Source of the DNA: Cellulosimicrobium sp. Marseille-Q4280
GTDB lineage: Bacteria; Actinomycetota; Actinomycetes; Actinomycetales; Cellulomonadaceae
Direction of reading: 5' to 3'
DNA: 64,000 nucleotides
NCBI RefSeq assembly: GCF_943181405.1
Contig: NZ_CALPBY010000007.1
Span: forward strand, 310,001-374,000
Below the pieces are notes generated by a model that saw nothing but the letters and a program-made list of their open reading frames with translations, did not search any database and was not told the origin of the DNA. Numbering within the stretch: the first letter of the stretch is position 1; the number at the start of each line of letters is the position of its first letter. The position numbers and the translations under genes are program-made. Below are positions 18,605 through 27,745 of the stretch, piece after piece.

Positions 18605-19840
18605 ATGCCCTCCTCCTCGGCCGAGTCCGTCATGCCCCGACCGAGGTCCTCCGCACGCTGGGTCCTGCTGCTCGGTGCGCTCGCGACGCTCCCCGCGCTG
18701 ACCGTCGACATGTACCTGCCGCTCCTGCCCGAGGTCGGCGCCGAGCTCGGGGCCCCGGACTCGCTCGCGCAGCTCACGCTCTCGGGCATGCTCGTCGGCG
18801 GCGCGGTGGGGCAGCTCGTCATCGGACCGCTCTCGGACCGCTACGGCCGCCGCCTGCCCGTGATGATCGGCCTGACCCTCCACGTCGTCACGTCGCTGCT
18901 GTGCGCGCTCGCGCCCAACATCGGCATGCTCATCGCGCTGCGCGTCCTCCAGGGCTTCTTCAACGCCTCCGCGTCGGTCGTCGCGATCGCCGCCATCCGC
19001 GACCGGTTCACCGGGTCCGACGCCGCGCGCGTGCTCTCGCGGCTGATGCTCGTCATCGGTCTCGCGCCGCTCCTCGCGCCGTCGATCGGCTCCTTCATCG
19101 GGGCGCACGCGTCGTGGCGGGCCGTGTTCTGGGTGCCCGCGCTGGGCGGGATCGTGCTCGCCGCGATCGTCGCGCTCTGGATGCCGGAGTCCCTGCCGCT
19201 CGAGCGCCGCCGCCCCGCGGGAGCCCGGACCGTGCTGCGCGGCTACCGGAGCCTGCTGCGCGACCGGCATTTCGTCGCGCTCGCGGTCCTGCCCGGCCTC
19301 GGGCAGGCGGTGCTCATGAGCTACGTCGTCGGGTCGCCCTTCGTGCTCCAGGAGGGCTACGGGCTCAGCCACGGGCAGTTCGCCGCCCTCTTCGCGGTCA
19401 ACGGCATCGGCCTCGTGCTGTCCGCGCAGCTCAACGCGTCTCTCGTCCGTCGCGTCGCGCCGATCCGCCTCCTGCGGACGGCGCTCGTCGTGCAGGGAGT
19501 CTTCGCGGTCGGGCTCGTCGTCGTCGCCGTCTCCGGTGCGGGCGGTCTCGGCGGGATCCTCGTGGCGCTCTTTCTCGTGCTCTCCCTCCAGGGGCTCATC
19601 CCGGCGAACGCGTCCGCGCTCGCACTCTCGCGCCACGGCGAGATCGCCGGGACCGCGGCCGCGGTCATCGGCGCGTTCCAGTCGGGCGTGGCGGGCCTCG
19701 TGAGCCCGCTCGTCGGCGTCCTCGGGGGCGACGCCGTCGCCATGTCGACCGTCATGCTGGGCGCGGTCGTCGCCTCCCTGCTCGTCCTCGGGCTCGCCAC
19801 GCCCGCCTTCCGCAAGGGCGGCTGGCACACGCCGGTCTGA
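18605..19840 (+). CDS. Bcr/CflA-type multidrug MFS exporter
   Basis: This 411-residue carrier has 12 predicted helices and the drug:H+ antiporter-1 signatures. It reads LPALTVDMYLPLLPEVGAEL in helix 1, which is typical of Bcr/CflA, then GPLSDRYGRRLPVMIG in loop 2-3 and LQGFFNASASVVAIAAIRDR in helices 4-5. It should export drugs such as bicyclomycin or chloramphenicol, or a sulfur compound. The ATG at 18605 is 7 bases after TACGAT, so the message may be leaderless; it is divergent from the SRAP gene, and the intergenic region holds an inverted repeat at 18569-18585. Confidence 0.9.
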   Translation: MPSSSAESVMPRPRSSARWVLLLGALATLPALTVDMYLPLLPEVGAELGAPDSLAQLTLSGMLVGGAVGQLVIGPLSDRYGRRLPVMIGLTLHVVTSLLCALAPNIGMLIALRVLQGFFNASASVVAIAAIRDRFTGSDAARVLSRLMLVIGLAPLLAPSIGSFIGAHASWRAVFWVPALGGIVLAAIVALWMPESLPLERRRPAGARTVLRGYRSLLRDRHFVALAVLPGLGQAVLMSYVVGSPFVLQEGYGLSHGQFAALFAVNGIGLVLSAQLNASLVRRVAPIRLLRTALVVQGVFAVGLVVVAVSGAGGLGGILVALFLVLSLQGLIPANASALALSRHGEIAGTAAAVIGAFQSGVAGLVSPLVGVLGGDAVAMSTVMLGAVVASLLVLGLATPAFRKGGWHTPV

Positions 19841-19926
19841 CGTCGTCACCCGGCGGCCACCGAGTCGTCGTCGGCGCGACGCCCACCGGACATGCGGGCG
19901 ACGCCCGGCGGCGTTCTGCTGTTCTC

Positions 19927-22215
19927 ATGAGACCCACAGCCGTGCTCAAGGTCGTCGCCGCCGCGGTCGCCGCGACGCTCCTCCTCCCCGTGACCGCCAG
20001 CGCCGCGCCGGTTCCCGGCGCCCCCTCCGACGCAGCGCAGGGCCACGGCTCCGCCGAGCAGGTCGGCGGGCACAACGGCGGGCACGGCTCCGGCCGCACC
20101 TGGACGACCGTCCCCACCCTGGTCGCCCGCGCCACCCTGTCGGCGGACCACCTCGAGGAGGGGCCGCCGTCGGGCGCCCTCGTGACGCCCGCCAACGGGC
20201 GGCAGGGGCCGTTCGCCGGGCAGGTCGTCCCCGGCTTCTCGGCGATGATCGACAACGGCGACGGCACGTTCTGGGCGCAGCCGGACAACGGGTTCGGCGC
20301 CAAGGGCAACTCGGCGGACTTCCTCCTGCGCCTGTACAAGGTGACGCCGCACTGGGAGACGGCTCGGGGCGGGCCCGGAGAGATCGAGGTCGGCGAGCAC
20401 ATCTCCCTGCGCGACCCCGACCACCGGTTCGACTTCCCGATCGTCCACGAGGACACCGACGAGCGGCTCCTCACCGGGGCCGACCTCGACATCGAGTCCG
20501 TCGTGCGCGCGAAGGACGGCAGCTTCTGGATCGGCGAGGAGTTCGGGCCGTTCCTCGTGCACGTCGACGCGACCGGCAAGGTCCTGTCCGCGCCCGTCCC
20601 GTCCCCCGACGGCAAGTCGCCCGCCAACCCGTACCTCGCTCCGGGCGAGACGCCGCGCGTCGGGTCGAGCCGGGGCTTCGAGGCGCTCGCCGGCTCGCGC
20701 GACGGCCGCTACCTCTACCCGGTGCTCGAGGGCGCGCTCGTCGGCGACGACCCGCGCGACCGCGTCGTGCGCCAGTTCGACACGCGCGCCGGCCGCTACA
20801 CCGACCGGACCTGGACCTACCGCGTCGACACCGACGCGAACGTCGTGGGCGACGCGTTCCTGGTCGGCAAGGACGAGCTGCTCCTCGTCGAGCGCGACGA
20901 CTTCGAGGGCGAGCAGTCCGTCATCAAGCGCGTGTACCGCGTCGACCTGAGCGAGCGCGACCGGTCCGGGAACCTCGAGAAGGAGCTCGTGCTCGACGCG
21001 CTGAAGATCGCCAACCCGCACGGCATCGGTGCCGGCGACGGCTACGGCACGGGCGACCCGTTCTCCCTGCCCGTGCAGTCGTTCGAGACCGTCGTCCAGC
21101 TCCGCGACGGGCGCCTGCTCATCGGCAACGACAACAACTACCCGGGCAACGACGCACGCGTCCCGGGCACTCCCGACGACACGGAGCTGGCGGTCGTCGA
21201 GCTGCGCCGCGAGAAGGTCGCGACCGACGACGTCACGGTCGTCGCGCACCGCGGCGCGAGCGGCTACCGCCCGGAGCACACGCTCGCCGCCTACGAGCTC
21301 GCCATCCAGCAGTGCGCCGACTACATCGAGCCGGACGTCGTCTCCACGAAGGACGGCGTGCTCGTCGCCCGTCACGAGAACGAGATCGGCGGCACGACGG
21401 ACGTCGGCACCCGTGCCGAGTTCGCCGATCGCCGCACGACCAAGGTGATCGACGGCGCGAGCCTCACCGGGTGGTTCACGGAGGACTTCACGCTCGCCGA
21501 GCTCCGCACGCTGCGCGCGAAGGAGCGCATCCCCGCGGTCCGCCCCGGCAACACCGCGTTCGACGGCCTCTACCCCGTGCCGACGCTCGCCGAGGTCCTC
21601 GACCTCGCGCGCCACTCCGAGACGTGCGACGGCGAGCAGGTCGGGGTCTACCCGGAGACCAAGCACCCGACGTACTTCGACTCGATCGGGCTCTCGCTCG
21701 AGGAGCCGCTCGTCGCGGCGCTGCGCGAGGCGGGTCTCGACTCGTCGAGGGCCCCGGTGATCCTCCAGTCCTTCGAGACCGGCAACCTGCGCGAGCTCGA
21801 CCGCATGACGAAGGTCGACATCGCCCAGCTCGTGAGCAGCTCCGGCGCACCGTACGACCTCGTCGCGGCCGGCGACCCCCGCACGTACGCCGACCTCGTC
21901 ACCCGCTCCGGGCTGCGGGAGATCGCGCGCTACGCCGACGGCGTGGGCCTCGAGAAGAACGTCATGATCCCGCGCCGCGCCGACGGCACCCTGGGCGAGC
22001 CCACGAGCGTGATCCGCGACGCGCACCGCGCCGGGCTCGAGGTCCACGGCTGGACGTTCCGCGCCGAGAACCAGTTCCTCCCCGCCGAGTTCCGCTCGGG
22101 CACCGACCCTGCCGCGCACGGAGACCTGGCGGGGGAGATCCAGCGGTTCCTCGACGCGGGCATGGACGGGTTCTTCACCGACCAGCCCGACCTCGGCGTG
22201 GCCGCGGCACGCTGA
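19927..22215 (+). CDS. Secreted esterase-like phytase domain fused to glycerophosphodiester phosphodiesterase
   Basis: This 762-residue protein has a signal peptide (VAAAVAATLLLPVTASAAP, cleavage near 27). An esterase-like phytase beta-propeller domain covers roughly residues 60-430, with AMIDNGDGTFWAQPDNGFG, IGEEFGPFLVHVDATGK and IGNDNNYPGN. A GDPD barrel follows at about 440-760. The GDPD part has VVAHRGASGYRPEHTLAAYE, the metal site EPDVVSTKDGVLVARHE and GFFTDQPDLG at the end, so its catalytic residues are present. The protein probably releases phosphate from organic phosphodiesters outside the cell. No repressor or phosphate box was identified upstream. Confidence 0.9.
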   Translation: MRPTAVLKVVAAAVAATLLLPVTASAAPVPGAPSDAAQGHGSAEQVGGHNGGHGSGRTWTTVPTLVARATLSADHLEEGPPSGALVTPANGRQGPFAGQVVPGFSAMIDNGDGTFWAQPDNGFGAKGNSADFLLRLYKVTPHWETARGGPGEIEVGEHISLRDPDHRFDFPIVHEDTDERLLTGADLDIESVVRAKDGSFWIGEEFGPFLVHVDATGKVLSAPVPSPDGKSPANPYLAPGETPRVGSSRGFEALAGSRDGRYLYPVLEGALVGDDPRDRVVRQFDTRAGRYTDRTWTYRVDTDANVVGDAFLVGKDELLLVERDDFEGEQSVIKRVYRVDLSERDRSGNLEKELVLDALKIANPHGIGAGDGYGTGDPFSLPVQSFETVVQLRDGRLLIGNDNNYPGNDARVPGTPDDTELAVVELRREKVATDDVTVVAHRGASGYRPEHTLAAYELAIQQCADYIEPDVVSTKDGVLVARHENEIGGTTDVGTRAEFADRRTTKVIDGASLTGWFTEDFTLAELRTLRAKERIPAVRPGNTAFDGLYPVPTLAEVLDLARHSETCDGEQVGVYPETKHPTYFDSIGLSLEEPLVAALREAGLDSSRAPVILQSFETGNLRELDRMTKVDIAQLVSSSGAPYDLVAAGDPRTYADLVTRSGLREIARYADGVGLEKNVMIPRRADGTLGEPTSVIRDAHRAGLEVHGWTFRAENQFLPAEFRSGTDPAAHGDLAGEIQRFLDAGMDGFFTDQPDLGVAAAR

Positions 22216-22240
22216 CAGGTCAGGGCCTCCGCGGGGCGTC

Positions 22241-22258
22241 GTCGGGCACCCGCCCGAC
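22241..22258 (+). terminator. Hairpin after the phytase/GDPD gene
   Basis: GTCGGGC and GCCCGAC form a perfect 7-bp stem around ACCC, and flanking bases extend the stem with mismatches. It lies 25 bases after the stop codon and before the LCP gene's own promoter-like box. There is no T-tract, as is common in actinobacteria. Confidence 0.45.
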
Positions 22259-22348
22259 GGCGTCCCGCGGCGTCGTCTTCGCGTCACCTTCACCGGTTCG
22301 GCGAGACGTCGCGCGCATGCCTCCCCGTGCTGGCTCTACCCTCAGGGG

Positions 22349-23668
22349 GTGCCCAAGTCTTCCGAGCCGTCCGCGCCCCGCGCGTCGGGCGGCCCGCACC
22401 ACGCCCGCAGGCTCGCCTCCCACCGCGTCGCGCGGACCGTCGGCCTCGTCCTCACCGGCGCCCTGAGCTTCGCCGCCGTCGGTGCCGGGGCCGTCTATCT
22501 CGACCTCAAGTCGAAGATCACGGTGAGCGACGTCTCCGACCTCGTGGTCGGCGGACCGGCCGTCGAGCCGCCGAAGGACCCCGACGACCCCTTCGCCGGG
22601 CGCGCCCTCAACATCCTGGTCATGGGCACCGACTACCGCGACGAGGAGAACGCCGCCCTCGCCGGCGAGGAGGAGGGCATGCGTTCCGACACGACCTTCA
22701 TCGCGCACGTGTCCGGCGACCGCACGCGCATGGAGGTCGTCTCGATCCCGCGCGACTCACTCGTCGAGATCCCCTCCTGCACCCTGCCCGACGGGTCGAT
22801 GTCCTCGCCGCAGTACGGCATGTTCAACTCCGCTTTCGAGATCGGGTCCGGCGGGGTCGACGACCTCGACCACGCCGCGGCGTGCACCATCACGGCCGTG
22901 CAGGAGCTCACCGGCATCCCCGTCACGAACCACGTCGTCGTGAAGATGTCGGGCGTCATCGGCGTCGTCGACGCCATCGGCGGCGTGACGATGTGCTTCC
23001 CCGAGGACGTCGTGGGCGGTGTCCACTCGCCCGCCCTCAACATCCCCGCCGGTCAGCGCGACCTCGACGGCAGGACGTCGATCGAGTTCCTCCGTGCGCG
23101 CAAGGGCCAGGGCATGGGTCTCGAGATGGGCAGCGACCTCGCCCGGATCCAGCGCCAGCAGGCGTTCATCGACTCCGCCGTGCGCGAGATCCTGTCGAAG
23201 GACCTCATCACCAACTCGCCGCAGCTCTACGGCATGATCCAGGCCGTGCTCAGCTCGATCAGCGCCGACCAGACCATCGCGGACCCGACGGCGCTCGCCG
23301 GCCTCGCGTTCAGCCTGCGGAACATCGACCCGTCCGAGGTCGTGTTCACCGAGCTGCCGGTGGTCACGGCCAGCAGCGACGCCAACCGCGTCGAGTGGAC
23401 CTCCGCCGCCGACGAGATCTGGCAGCGCATCGTCGCCGACGAGCCGCCGCCTGGCCACGAGGCGCCCGTCGACCCGCGCGACGACGCGACGACCGGTGAC
23501 GGGACCCAGGAACCCGGCACCGACCCGGCACCCCCCGCGGACGCGGGTCAGCCTCCGGCGGACGCCGGTCAGCCCCCGGCCGACGGCGGCGCGACCGACC
23601 CGGGCGCGGCCCCCACGGAGCCCGCCCCCGAGGAGACGCTGCTCCCCGGCGTGTGCCCGCCCTCCTGA
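22349..23668 (+). CDS. LCP family (LytR-CpsA-Psr) cell-wall ligase
   Basis: This 439-residue protein has one membrane helix near residues 30-50, then the LCP catalytic domain outside the cell. It shows NILVMGTDYRDE, GMRSDTTFIAHV and VVSIPRDSLVEIP, which hold the arginines and aspartates that bind the polyprenyl-phosphate donor. LCP enzymes attach teichoic acid-like or capsular polymers to peptidoglycan. The C-terminal 70 residues are a proline-alanine-rich tail with repeated GQPPADA units, likely wall-spanning. The GTG start is 6 bases after TACCCT (22337-22342). Confidence 0.92.
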   Translation: MPKSSEPSAPRASGGPHHARRLASHRVARTVGLVLTGALSFAAVGAGAVYLDLKSKITVSDVSDLVVGGPAVEPPKDPDDPFAGRALNILVMGTDYRDEENAALAGEEEGMRSDTTFIAHVSGDRTRMEVVSIPRDSLVEIPSCTLPDGSMSSPQYGMFNSAFEIGSGGVDDLDHAAACTITAVQELTGIPVTNHVVVKMSGVIGVVDAIGGVTMCFPEDVVGGVHSPALNIPAGQRDLDGRTSIEFLRARKGQGMGLEMGSDLARIQRQQAFIDSAVREILSKDLITNSPQLYGMIQAVLSSISADQTIADPTALAGLAFSLRNIDPSEVVFTELPVVTASSDANRVEWTSAADEIWQRIVADEPPPGHEAPVDPRDDATTGDGTQEPGTDPAPPADAGQPPADAGQPPADGGATDPGAAPTEPAPEETLLPGVCPPS

Positions 23669-23730
23669 CGACCCCGCTCCGGCACGGCCGCCGCCGACAC
23701 CGTCGTCGGGGTGCAAGGGTGTCAGAGGCG

Positions 23731-24960
23731 TCAGGGGCGTCTCGCCCGCCGCAGCCGGTCCACCGCCTCGCGCAGCACGTCCTCGCGCTTGACGAACGTG
23801 AACCGGACGCGCGAGGCGAGGGCGCGCGCCGTCGTCGAACCGGGGGTGCAGAACGCGCTCACCGGGACGGCGACGACGCCCGCGAGCGCCGGCAGCTCCC
23901 GGCACAGGGCGATGCCGTCGTCGAAGCCCAGGGGGGCGCCGTCGGCCACGACGAAGTACGTCCCCTGCGGCACGACGACCTCGAACCCCGCGGAGACGAG
24001 CCCCGAGCACAGCAGGTCGCGGCGCGCGGAGAGGGAGTCGGCGAGGGCGCGGGGCGTCTCGTCGTCGGACAGCGCGTCGGCGATCGCGGGCTGGAAGGGC
24101 GCGCCGGACGTGTAGGTGAGGAACTGCTTGACCGTGCGGACCGCCGTGACGAGCGGTGCCGGGCCGTGCAGCCAGCCGATCTTCCAGCCGGTGAACGAGA
24201 ACGTCTTACCCGCGGACGAGATGGTGATCGTGCGGTCCCGCATGCCGGGGAGCGTCGCGATCGGCACGTGCTCCGTGTCGTCGAACGTCAGGTGCTCGTA
24301 GACCTCGTCCGTGACGACGACGGCGTCGTGACGGCGCGCGACGGCGGCGATCGCGTCGAGCTCGTCGAGGTCCAGCACCGTGCCCGTCGGGTTGTGCGGG
24401 GTGTTGACGAGGATCAGGCGCGTGCGGTCGGTGACGGCAGCGCGCAGGGCCTCCGTGTCGAGGCGGAACCGGTCGGTGCCCGGCAGCAGCGGCACCGTGA
24501 CGTGCCGTGCTCCCGCGAGCGCGATGCACGCGGCGTGGGAGTCGTAGAACGGCTCGAGCGTCACGACGTCGTCGCCCGGGCCCGCGAGCGCGAGGACCGT
24601 CGCGGCGATCGCCTCGGTCGCGCCCGTGGTCACGAGGACCTCGGTGTCCGGGTCCGGGTCGAGCCCGTAGTGGCGGTACTGGTGAGCCGCGATCGCGTTG
24701 CGCAGCTCGAGGATCCCGGGTCCCGGCGGGTACTGGTTGTGCCCCTCCTCGATCGCACGCTGAGCCGCGTGCTTGACCGTCGAGGGGCCGTCGACGTCGG
24801 GGAAGCCCTGCCCCAGGTTGATCGCGCCCGTGCGCCGCGCGAGCTCGGTCATCTCGGCGAAGATCGTCGACGCGACCGTGCCGTCGGCGCGCAGGAGCCC
24901 CGTCGCGCGCGCGGCGTCCTGCCAGCGGCCGGGCGGGAGGGAGCCGGTCGAGTGAGTCAT
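23731..24960 (-). CDS. PLP-dependent aminotransferase, class I/II
   Basis: This 409-residue fold-type I aminotransferase has the N-terminal INLGQGFPDVDGP, NTPHNPTG, DEVYEHLTFD and the PLP lysine in ISSAGKTFSFTGWKIGW. This subgroup includes kynurenine/methionine aminotransferases and the actinobacterial N-succinyldiaminopimelate aminotransferase DapC, so a lysine-pathway or amino-acid transamination role is likely; the sequence alone does not decide. The ATG start is 6 bases after TAGGGT (24972-24967), a leaderless arrangement. It converges on the LCP gene. Confidence 0.92.
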   Translation of the reverse strand: MTHSTGSLPPGRWQDAARATGLLRADGTVASTIFAEMTELARRTGAINLGQGFPDVDGPSTVKHAAQRAIEEGHNQYPPGPGILELRNAIAAHQYRHYGLDPDPDTEVLVTTGATEAIAATVLALAGPGDDVVTLEPFYDSHAACIALAGARHVTVPLLPGTDRFRLDTEALRAAVTDRTRLILVNTPHNPTGTVLDLDELDAIAAVARRHDAVVVTDEVYEHLTFDDTEHVPIATLPGMRDRTITISSAGKTFSFTGWKIGWLHGPAPLVTAVRTVKQFLTYTSGAPFQPAIADALSDDETPRALADSLSARRDLLCSGLVSAGFEVVVPQGTYFVVADGAPLGFDDGIALCRELPALAGVVAVPVSAFCTPGSTTARALASRVRFTFVKREDVLREAVDRLRRARRP

Positions 24961-25162
24961 GCGCCGACCCTACTGGGCGTCCTCGCGACCAGGATGTGGG
25001 ACGCGCGGTGGCGTGACCTCGCGAGGATCCGCGGGATTCCGCGGCTCGGACGGCCTTGTCCACAGGGGGCCTGCCGCGGGCGTCCGAGATGCCCTACTCT
25101 CTGGCGCAGTTCGATCGGTGCGCGGCAACGGTTGCCGGGCAGGGGGAGCGGGGGACGCTCGG

Positions 25163-25579
25163 ATGGCTGTCGACGCGCACGGCATCGCCGTGCTCGAGAG
25201 CGAGGTGCGCGAGCTCGTCCGACGCCGCGGTGTCGACCCGGCGCGGGACCGGGCCGCGGTCGACCGGCTCGTCCGCGACGCGATCGCCGACTACGAGACA
25301 CGCAGCACCATCGGCGCCGTCGTCCCGCTCGTCGACCCGACCGGCGCGAGCCGTGCGGTCGTCGACGCCGTCGCCGGGCTCGGACCGCTCGAGCAGTACC
25401 TCGACGACCCGGCGGTCGAGGAGATCTGGATCAACGCCCCGCACCAGGTGTTCGTCGCGCGCGGTGGCGAGTCGGAGCTCACGACGACGATCCTCACGGG
25501 CCAGCAGGCGCGCGACCTCGTCGAGCAGATGCTGCGCTCCTCCGGCAGGCGGCGCGACCTGTCAGAGCCGCAGACTTGA
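25163..25579 (+). pseudogene. tadA: Tad ATPase TadA/CpaF, N-terminal fragment
   Basis: The 138-residue frame matches the N-terminal part of a TadA/CpaF secretion ATPase: VAGLGPLEQYLDDPAVEEIW, then VFVARGGESELTTTIL and VEQMLRSSGRRRDLS. The family would continue with the RxLDLSxPFVDAxLP stretch and the Walker A motif. Here the frame runs into unrelated sequence after DLSEP (near 25572) and stops. The C-terminal part resumes at about 33432, so an island split the gene and about 100 codons, including Walker A, are missing. TadA powers Flp pilus assembly; this copy cannot. Confidence 0.88.
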
Positions 25580-25624
25580 CATATGACACCGGTCACAGTC
25601 GGTGCAAGGGGTACGTCGAGGCGT

Positions 25625-26275
25625 CTACGAATGCAGCAGCGGCGGGGTCTTCCGGCGGACGGCACCAGCACCGATCGACACGAGACCGACACCGAGCACG
25701 GCGGTCAAGAGTCCGACGAGGCTGGAGCGGGACTCGATAACTTCGGCAGTGCCGAGGGATGCGGTGCACAGACCTACGGCGAGCAGGATGGCCCATACGA
25801 ACTCGGAGCGCGTCCCGCCCTCCACCTGGTAAAGCATGGTCAGTTTCGGGGGCGAGACCTCCTCGCCGCGCCAGTACTCGGCGGCGATGCGGTACCGCTC
25901 CAGGTGCACGCGAATGCCGCGACGCAGCGTGAGCCATGAGGCGGCGACTCCCGAGAGGAAGACCCCAACGACGTCCGTCGAGTCGTAGGTCCGGATCACG
26001 ACGAACGGAACGGCAACGACCATGAGGATGGTTTCCACGTAATAGCGTGGCGGGACCATCACGCTCGCGACCATGTGAGCGGTAGCCATGGCGCGGAGTT
26101 GCTGGAGCGCCTCCGTGCGATGGTCGTTGGCCTCGCCGTCTGCAAGTTGCTTCGTCCATTCGGCCACTCGGCGCATGCGTGACCGCTGGGTAAGTTGGTC
26201 GACGGCGACGAGCAGGGCCACGATCGAGGCGACGGCCGCGACGACAGGAGCCACGACGTCTAGCACTTCGTCCAC
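25625..26275 (-). CDS. Hypothetical multi-pass membrane protein
   Basis: This 216-residue protein has about five hydrophobic segments: VVAPVVAAVASIVALLVAV at the N-terminus, one near residue 85, one near 105, one near 165 and a C-terminal LVGLLTAVLGVGLVSIGAG. The soluble loop after the first helix is basic and helical (QRSRMRRVAEWTKQLADGE). No family was recognised. It is the first gene inside the island, reading toward the tadA N-terminal fragment. Lower GC than the flanks supports transfer. A membrane-sensing or killing role is only a guess. Confidence 0.7.
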   Translation of the reverse strand: MDEVLDVVAPVVAAVASIVALLVAVDQLTQRSRMRRVAEWTKQLADGEANDHRTEALQQLRAMATAHMVASVMVPPRYYVETILMVVAVPFVVIRTYDSTDVVGVFLSGVAASWLTLRRGIRVHLERYRIAAEYWRGEEVSPPKLTMLYQVEGGTRSEFVWAILLAVGLCTASLGTAEVIESRSSLVGLLTAVLGVGLVSIGAGAVRRKTPPLLHS

Positions 26276-26617
26276 GTGTCTCCCCAGAGTTCAGCCGTGC
26301 AGCGATCGGTTCAGAACTATCCCGAAGTGTGGGTCTCTCCCTCCTCTCGGCGCGCCGCGTCGAGCGAACTCGTCGCCGAGCCGGACGACGGCGAGCCGCC
26401 GTCCTGACGTACGCCAGGAAGACCCTGCCCGTGCACCTCGAGCGAGGTCGGGACACCTCGGCCTAGGTGGCGCGAGTTGGGGGGCACATTGGGCGGCATC
26501 GAGGGAGTTCGACAGTTTGTACTGACACACATAAGTGCGTCGCGGGATGTTTCCGCCACCGCTCCCGTGTCAAGAAAGTCTCTTGGTGAGCGCCGTCGCG
26601 CCTTCTCGCCCACAACC
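26276..26617. other. Island spacer without a recognisable gene
   Basis: This 342-base stretch has short open frames in several phases, but none has a good start site or a protein-like composition. It may hold promoters for the leftward gene at 26275 or decayed sequence. No repeat or RNA gene was recognised. Confidence 0.5.
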
Positions 26618-27163
26618 TCAGAGCGCATCCATTAGATCGGTCTTCATCGTCACGACGAGCCTGTCAAAACGAATCTGAACCCTCTCGACGTCGTCGCTGA
26701 CGACGGCCCTATATCGTCGAGCGTTCGCATCAACACCGTTGAGAACATGGAGCATGTCTTGCGCAGCATCGTTCACTTCCACAGGTCCGACGAGTCGCGT
26801 CGTAGCCACGCATCGCGCGACCCGCGTGCGGAACCCCTCACCAGCCGAGTCAGCCGCCAGCCCTTCTGGCGCGGTTAGCACCGCAGCGCCGAGGCTTAGG
26901 CCCGCCCTGTGGTTCATGACGTCGATCCATTCGGACGCGGCGACCGTGAGTTGAAGGTAGGCATCTCGCCGTTCCTCAAGTAGATGCACCCGTCGTGCCG
27001 CCTCGGCCTCGCGCTCGGCGGTCTCGCGGCGCTCGGTTGCGGCATCGATGTCGCGCCGCTTCTGGGCGGCGAGATTCGAGAGGTTGCCCCACAGCGTGGC
27101 GGCGATGCCCGCGAGTCCGACAGCACCGGTGATTGCGAGCGGTAGCCATTCCCCGGGTTCCAT
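26618..27163 (-). CDS. Hypothetical membrane-anchored coiled-coil protein
   Basis: This 181-residue protein has one N-terminal membrane helix (LPLAITGAVGLAGIAATLW). A charged coiled coil follows at about residues 30-75 (AATERRETAEREAEAARRVH), then a soluble helical domain. The layout is common in actinobacterial mobile elements, but no named family was recognised. The gene sits alone between an intergenic spacer and small ORFs, on the reverse strand. Its function is unknown; a membrane-tethered structural or sensor role is suggested only by topology. Confidence 0.72.
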   Translation of the reverse strand: MEPGEWLPLAITGAVGLAGIAATLWGNLSNLAAQKRRDIDAATERRETAEREAEAARRVHLLEERRDAYLQLTVAASEWIDVMNHRAGLSLGAAVLTAPEGLAADSAGEGFRTRVARCVATTRLVGPVEVNDAAQDMLHVLNGVDANARRYRAVVSDDVERVQIRFDRLVVTMKTDLMDAL

Positions 27164-27293
27164 GCCGGGAACCTAGCGCCCCGCGCCCACGACGAGGCGG
27201 CGCCGCGCCCCACCCGAGACACGCGACGCCGCCCCTGCCTCGACGGCAGCGCTCGGCGGCCGGCTCTAGCTCCACGATGGGAAGGTCGCACTG

Positions 27294-27488
27294 ATGGCGT
27301 TTTCACTCGATGCGTGGCTGACCAAGCTCGAGCACGGTGCTGATGAGGCAGAGGCGTGGGCCAAGGACGTCGAAGCACTCATCGACGCCGGTGCACTAAG
27401 AGATCTCGTCAAGCAGCTCGTCGACCGAGGCAAGCACGAGACGAGCCCGTGCCGCCGAGCGCGACCGCAGTCGAATGCGCAGCAGTAA
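27294..27488 (+). CDS. Small hypothetical protein, 64 aa
   Basis: The ATG follows a GGAAGG site by 8 bases. The first 50 residues are helical and acidic (LEHGADEAEAWAKDVEALID), and the last 14 are basic and low-complexity. The end overlaps the 3' end of the reverse-strand HNH remnant. Around 27440 both reading frames lose protein-like character, so the C-terminus may be foreign sequence joined by recombination. Confidence 0.5.
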   Translation: MAFSLDAWLTKLEHGADEAEAWAKDVEALIDAGALRDLVKQLVDRGKHETSPCRRARPQSNAQQ

Positions 27489-27711
27489 TGTCATGAGAGG
27501 GATGCGCCGGACGCTCCCAGCCGGGGCACACCCAACCGTTCTCAGCGACCCACGCCGCGATGGCACGCTTCCGACGTTCACGCTCACGGGGGTCACGAGC
27601 TGCGCGCGACCTCCGCGACAAGGGCCGCTGCGAGTGCTCAGGGCAGTACGTCCGCCCAGTCACCCGAGCCTCACAGCCCGTCCGACCGCACCGCTTCGGA
27701 GCCCTTAGCAT
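27409..27711 (-). pseudogene. Truncated HNH endonuclease-like gene
   Basis: The frame has a phage-type HNH N-terminus: RCGRTGCEARVTGRTYCPEH, a charged linker, WVCPGW, then HDITAAHSTAVALGGTG, which matches the first half of an HNH core. The second half, with the C-x-x-C and final histidine/asparagine of the family, is missing. The frame ends in an unrelated RACLGRRAA tail. The start at 27711 is supported by GGGAGG 4 bases upstream. It would be inactive as a nuclease. Confidence 0.6.
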
Positions 27712-27745
27712 CCAGCCTCCCAACGAGCGCCGATATTGTTCCGCC

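Noticed and set aside
18572-19849. Reverse-strand frame of 425 codons opposite the Bcr/CflA-type exporter
   Set aside because: Its composition (glutamate, arginine and histidine runs) is typical of antisense to a transmembrane gene in high-GC DNA.
26291-26628. Two overlapping reverse-strand open frames in the island spacer
   Set aside because: Neither has a ribosome site or protein-like composition, and no motif was recognised.
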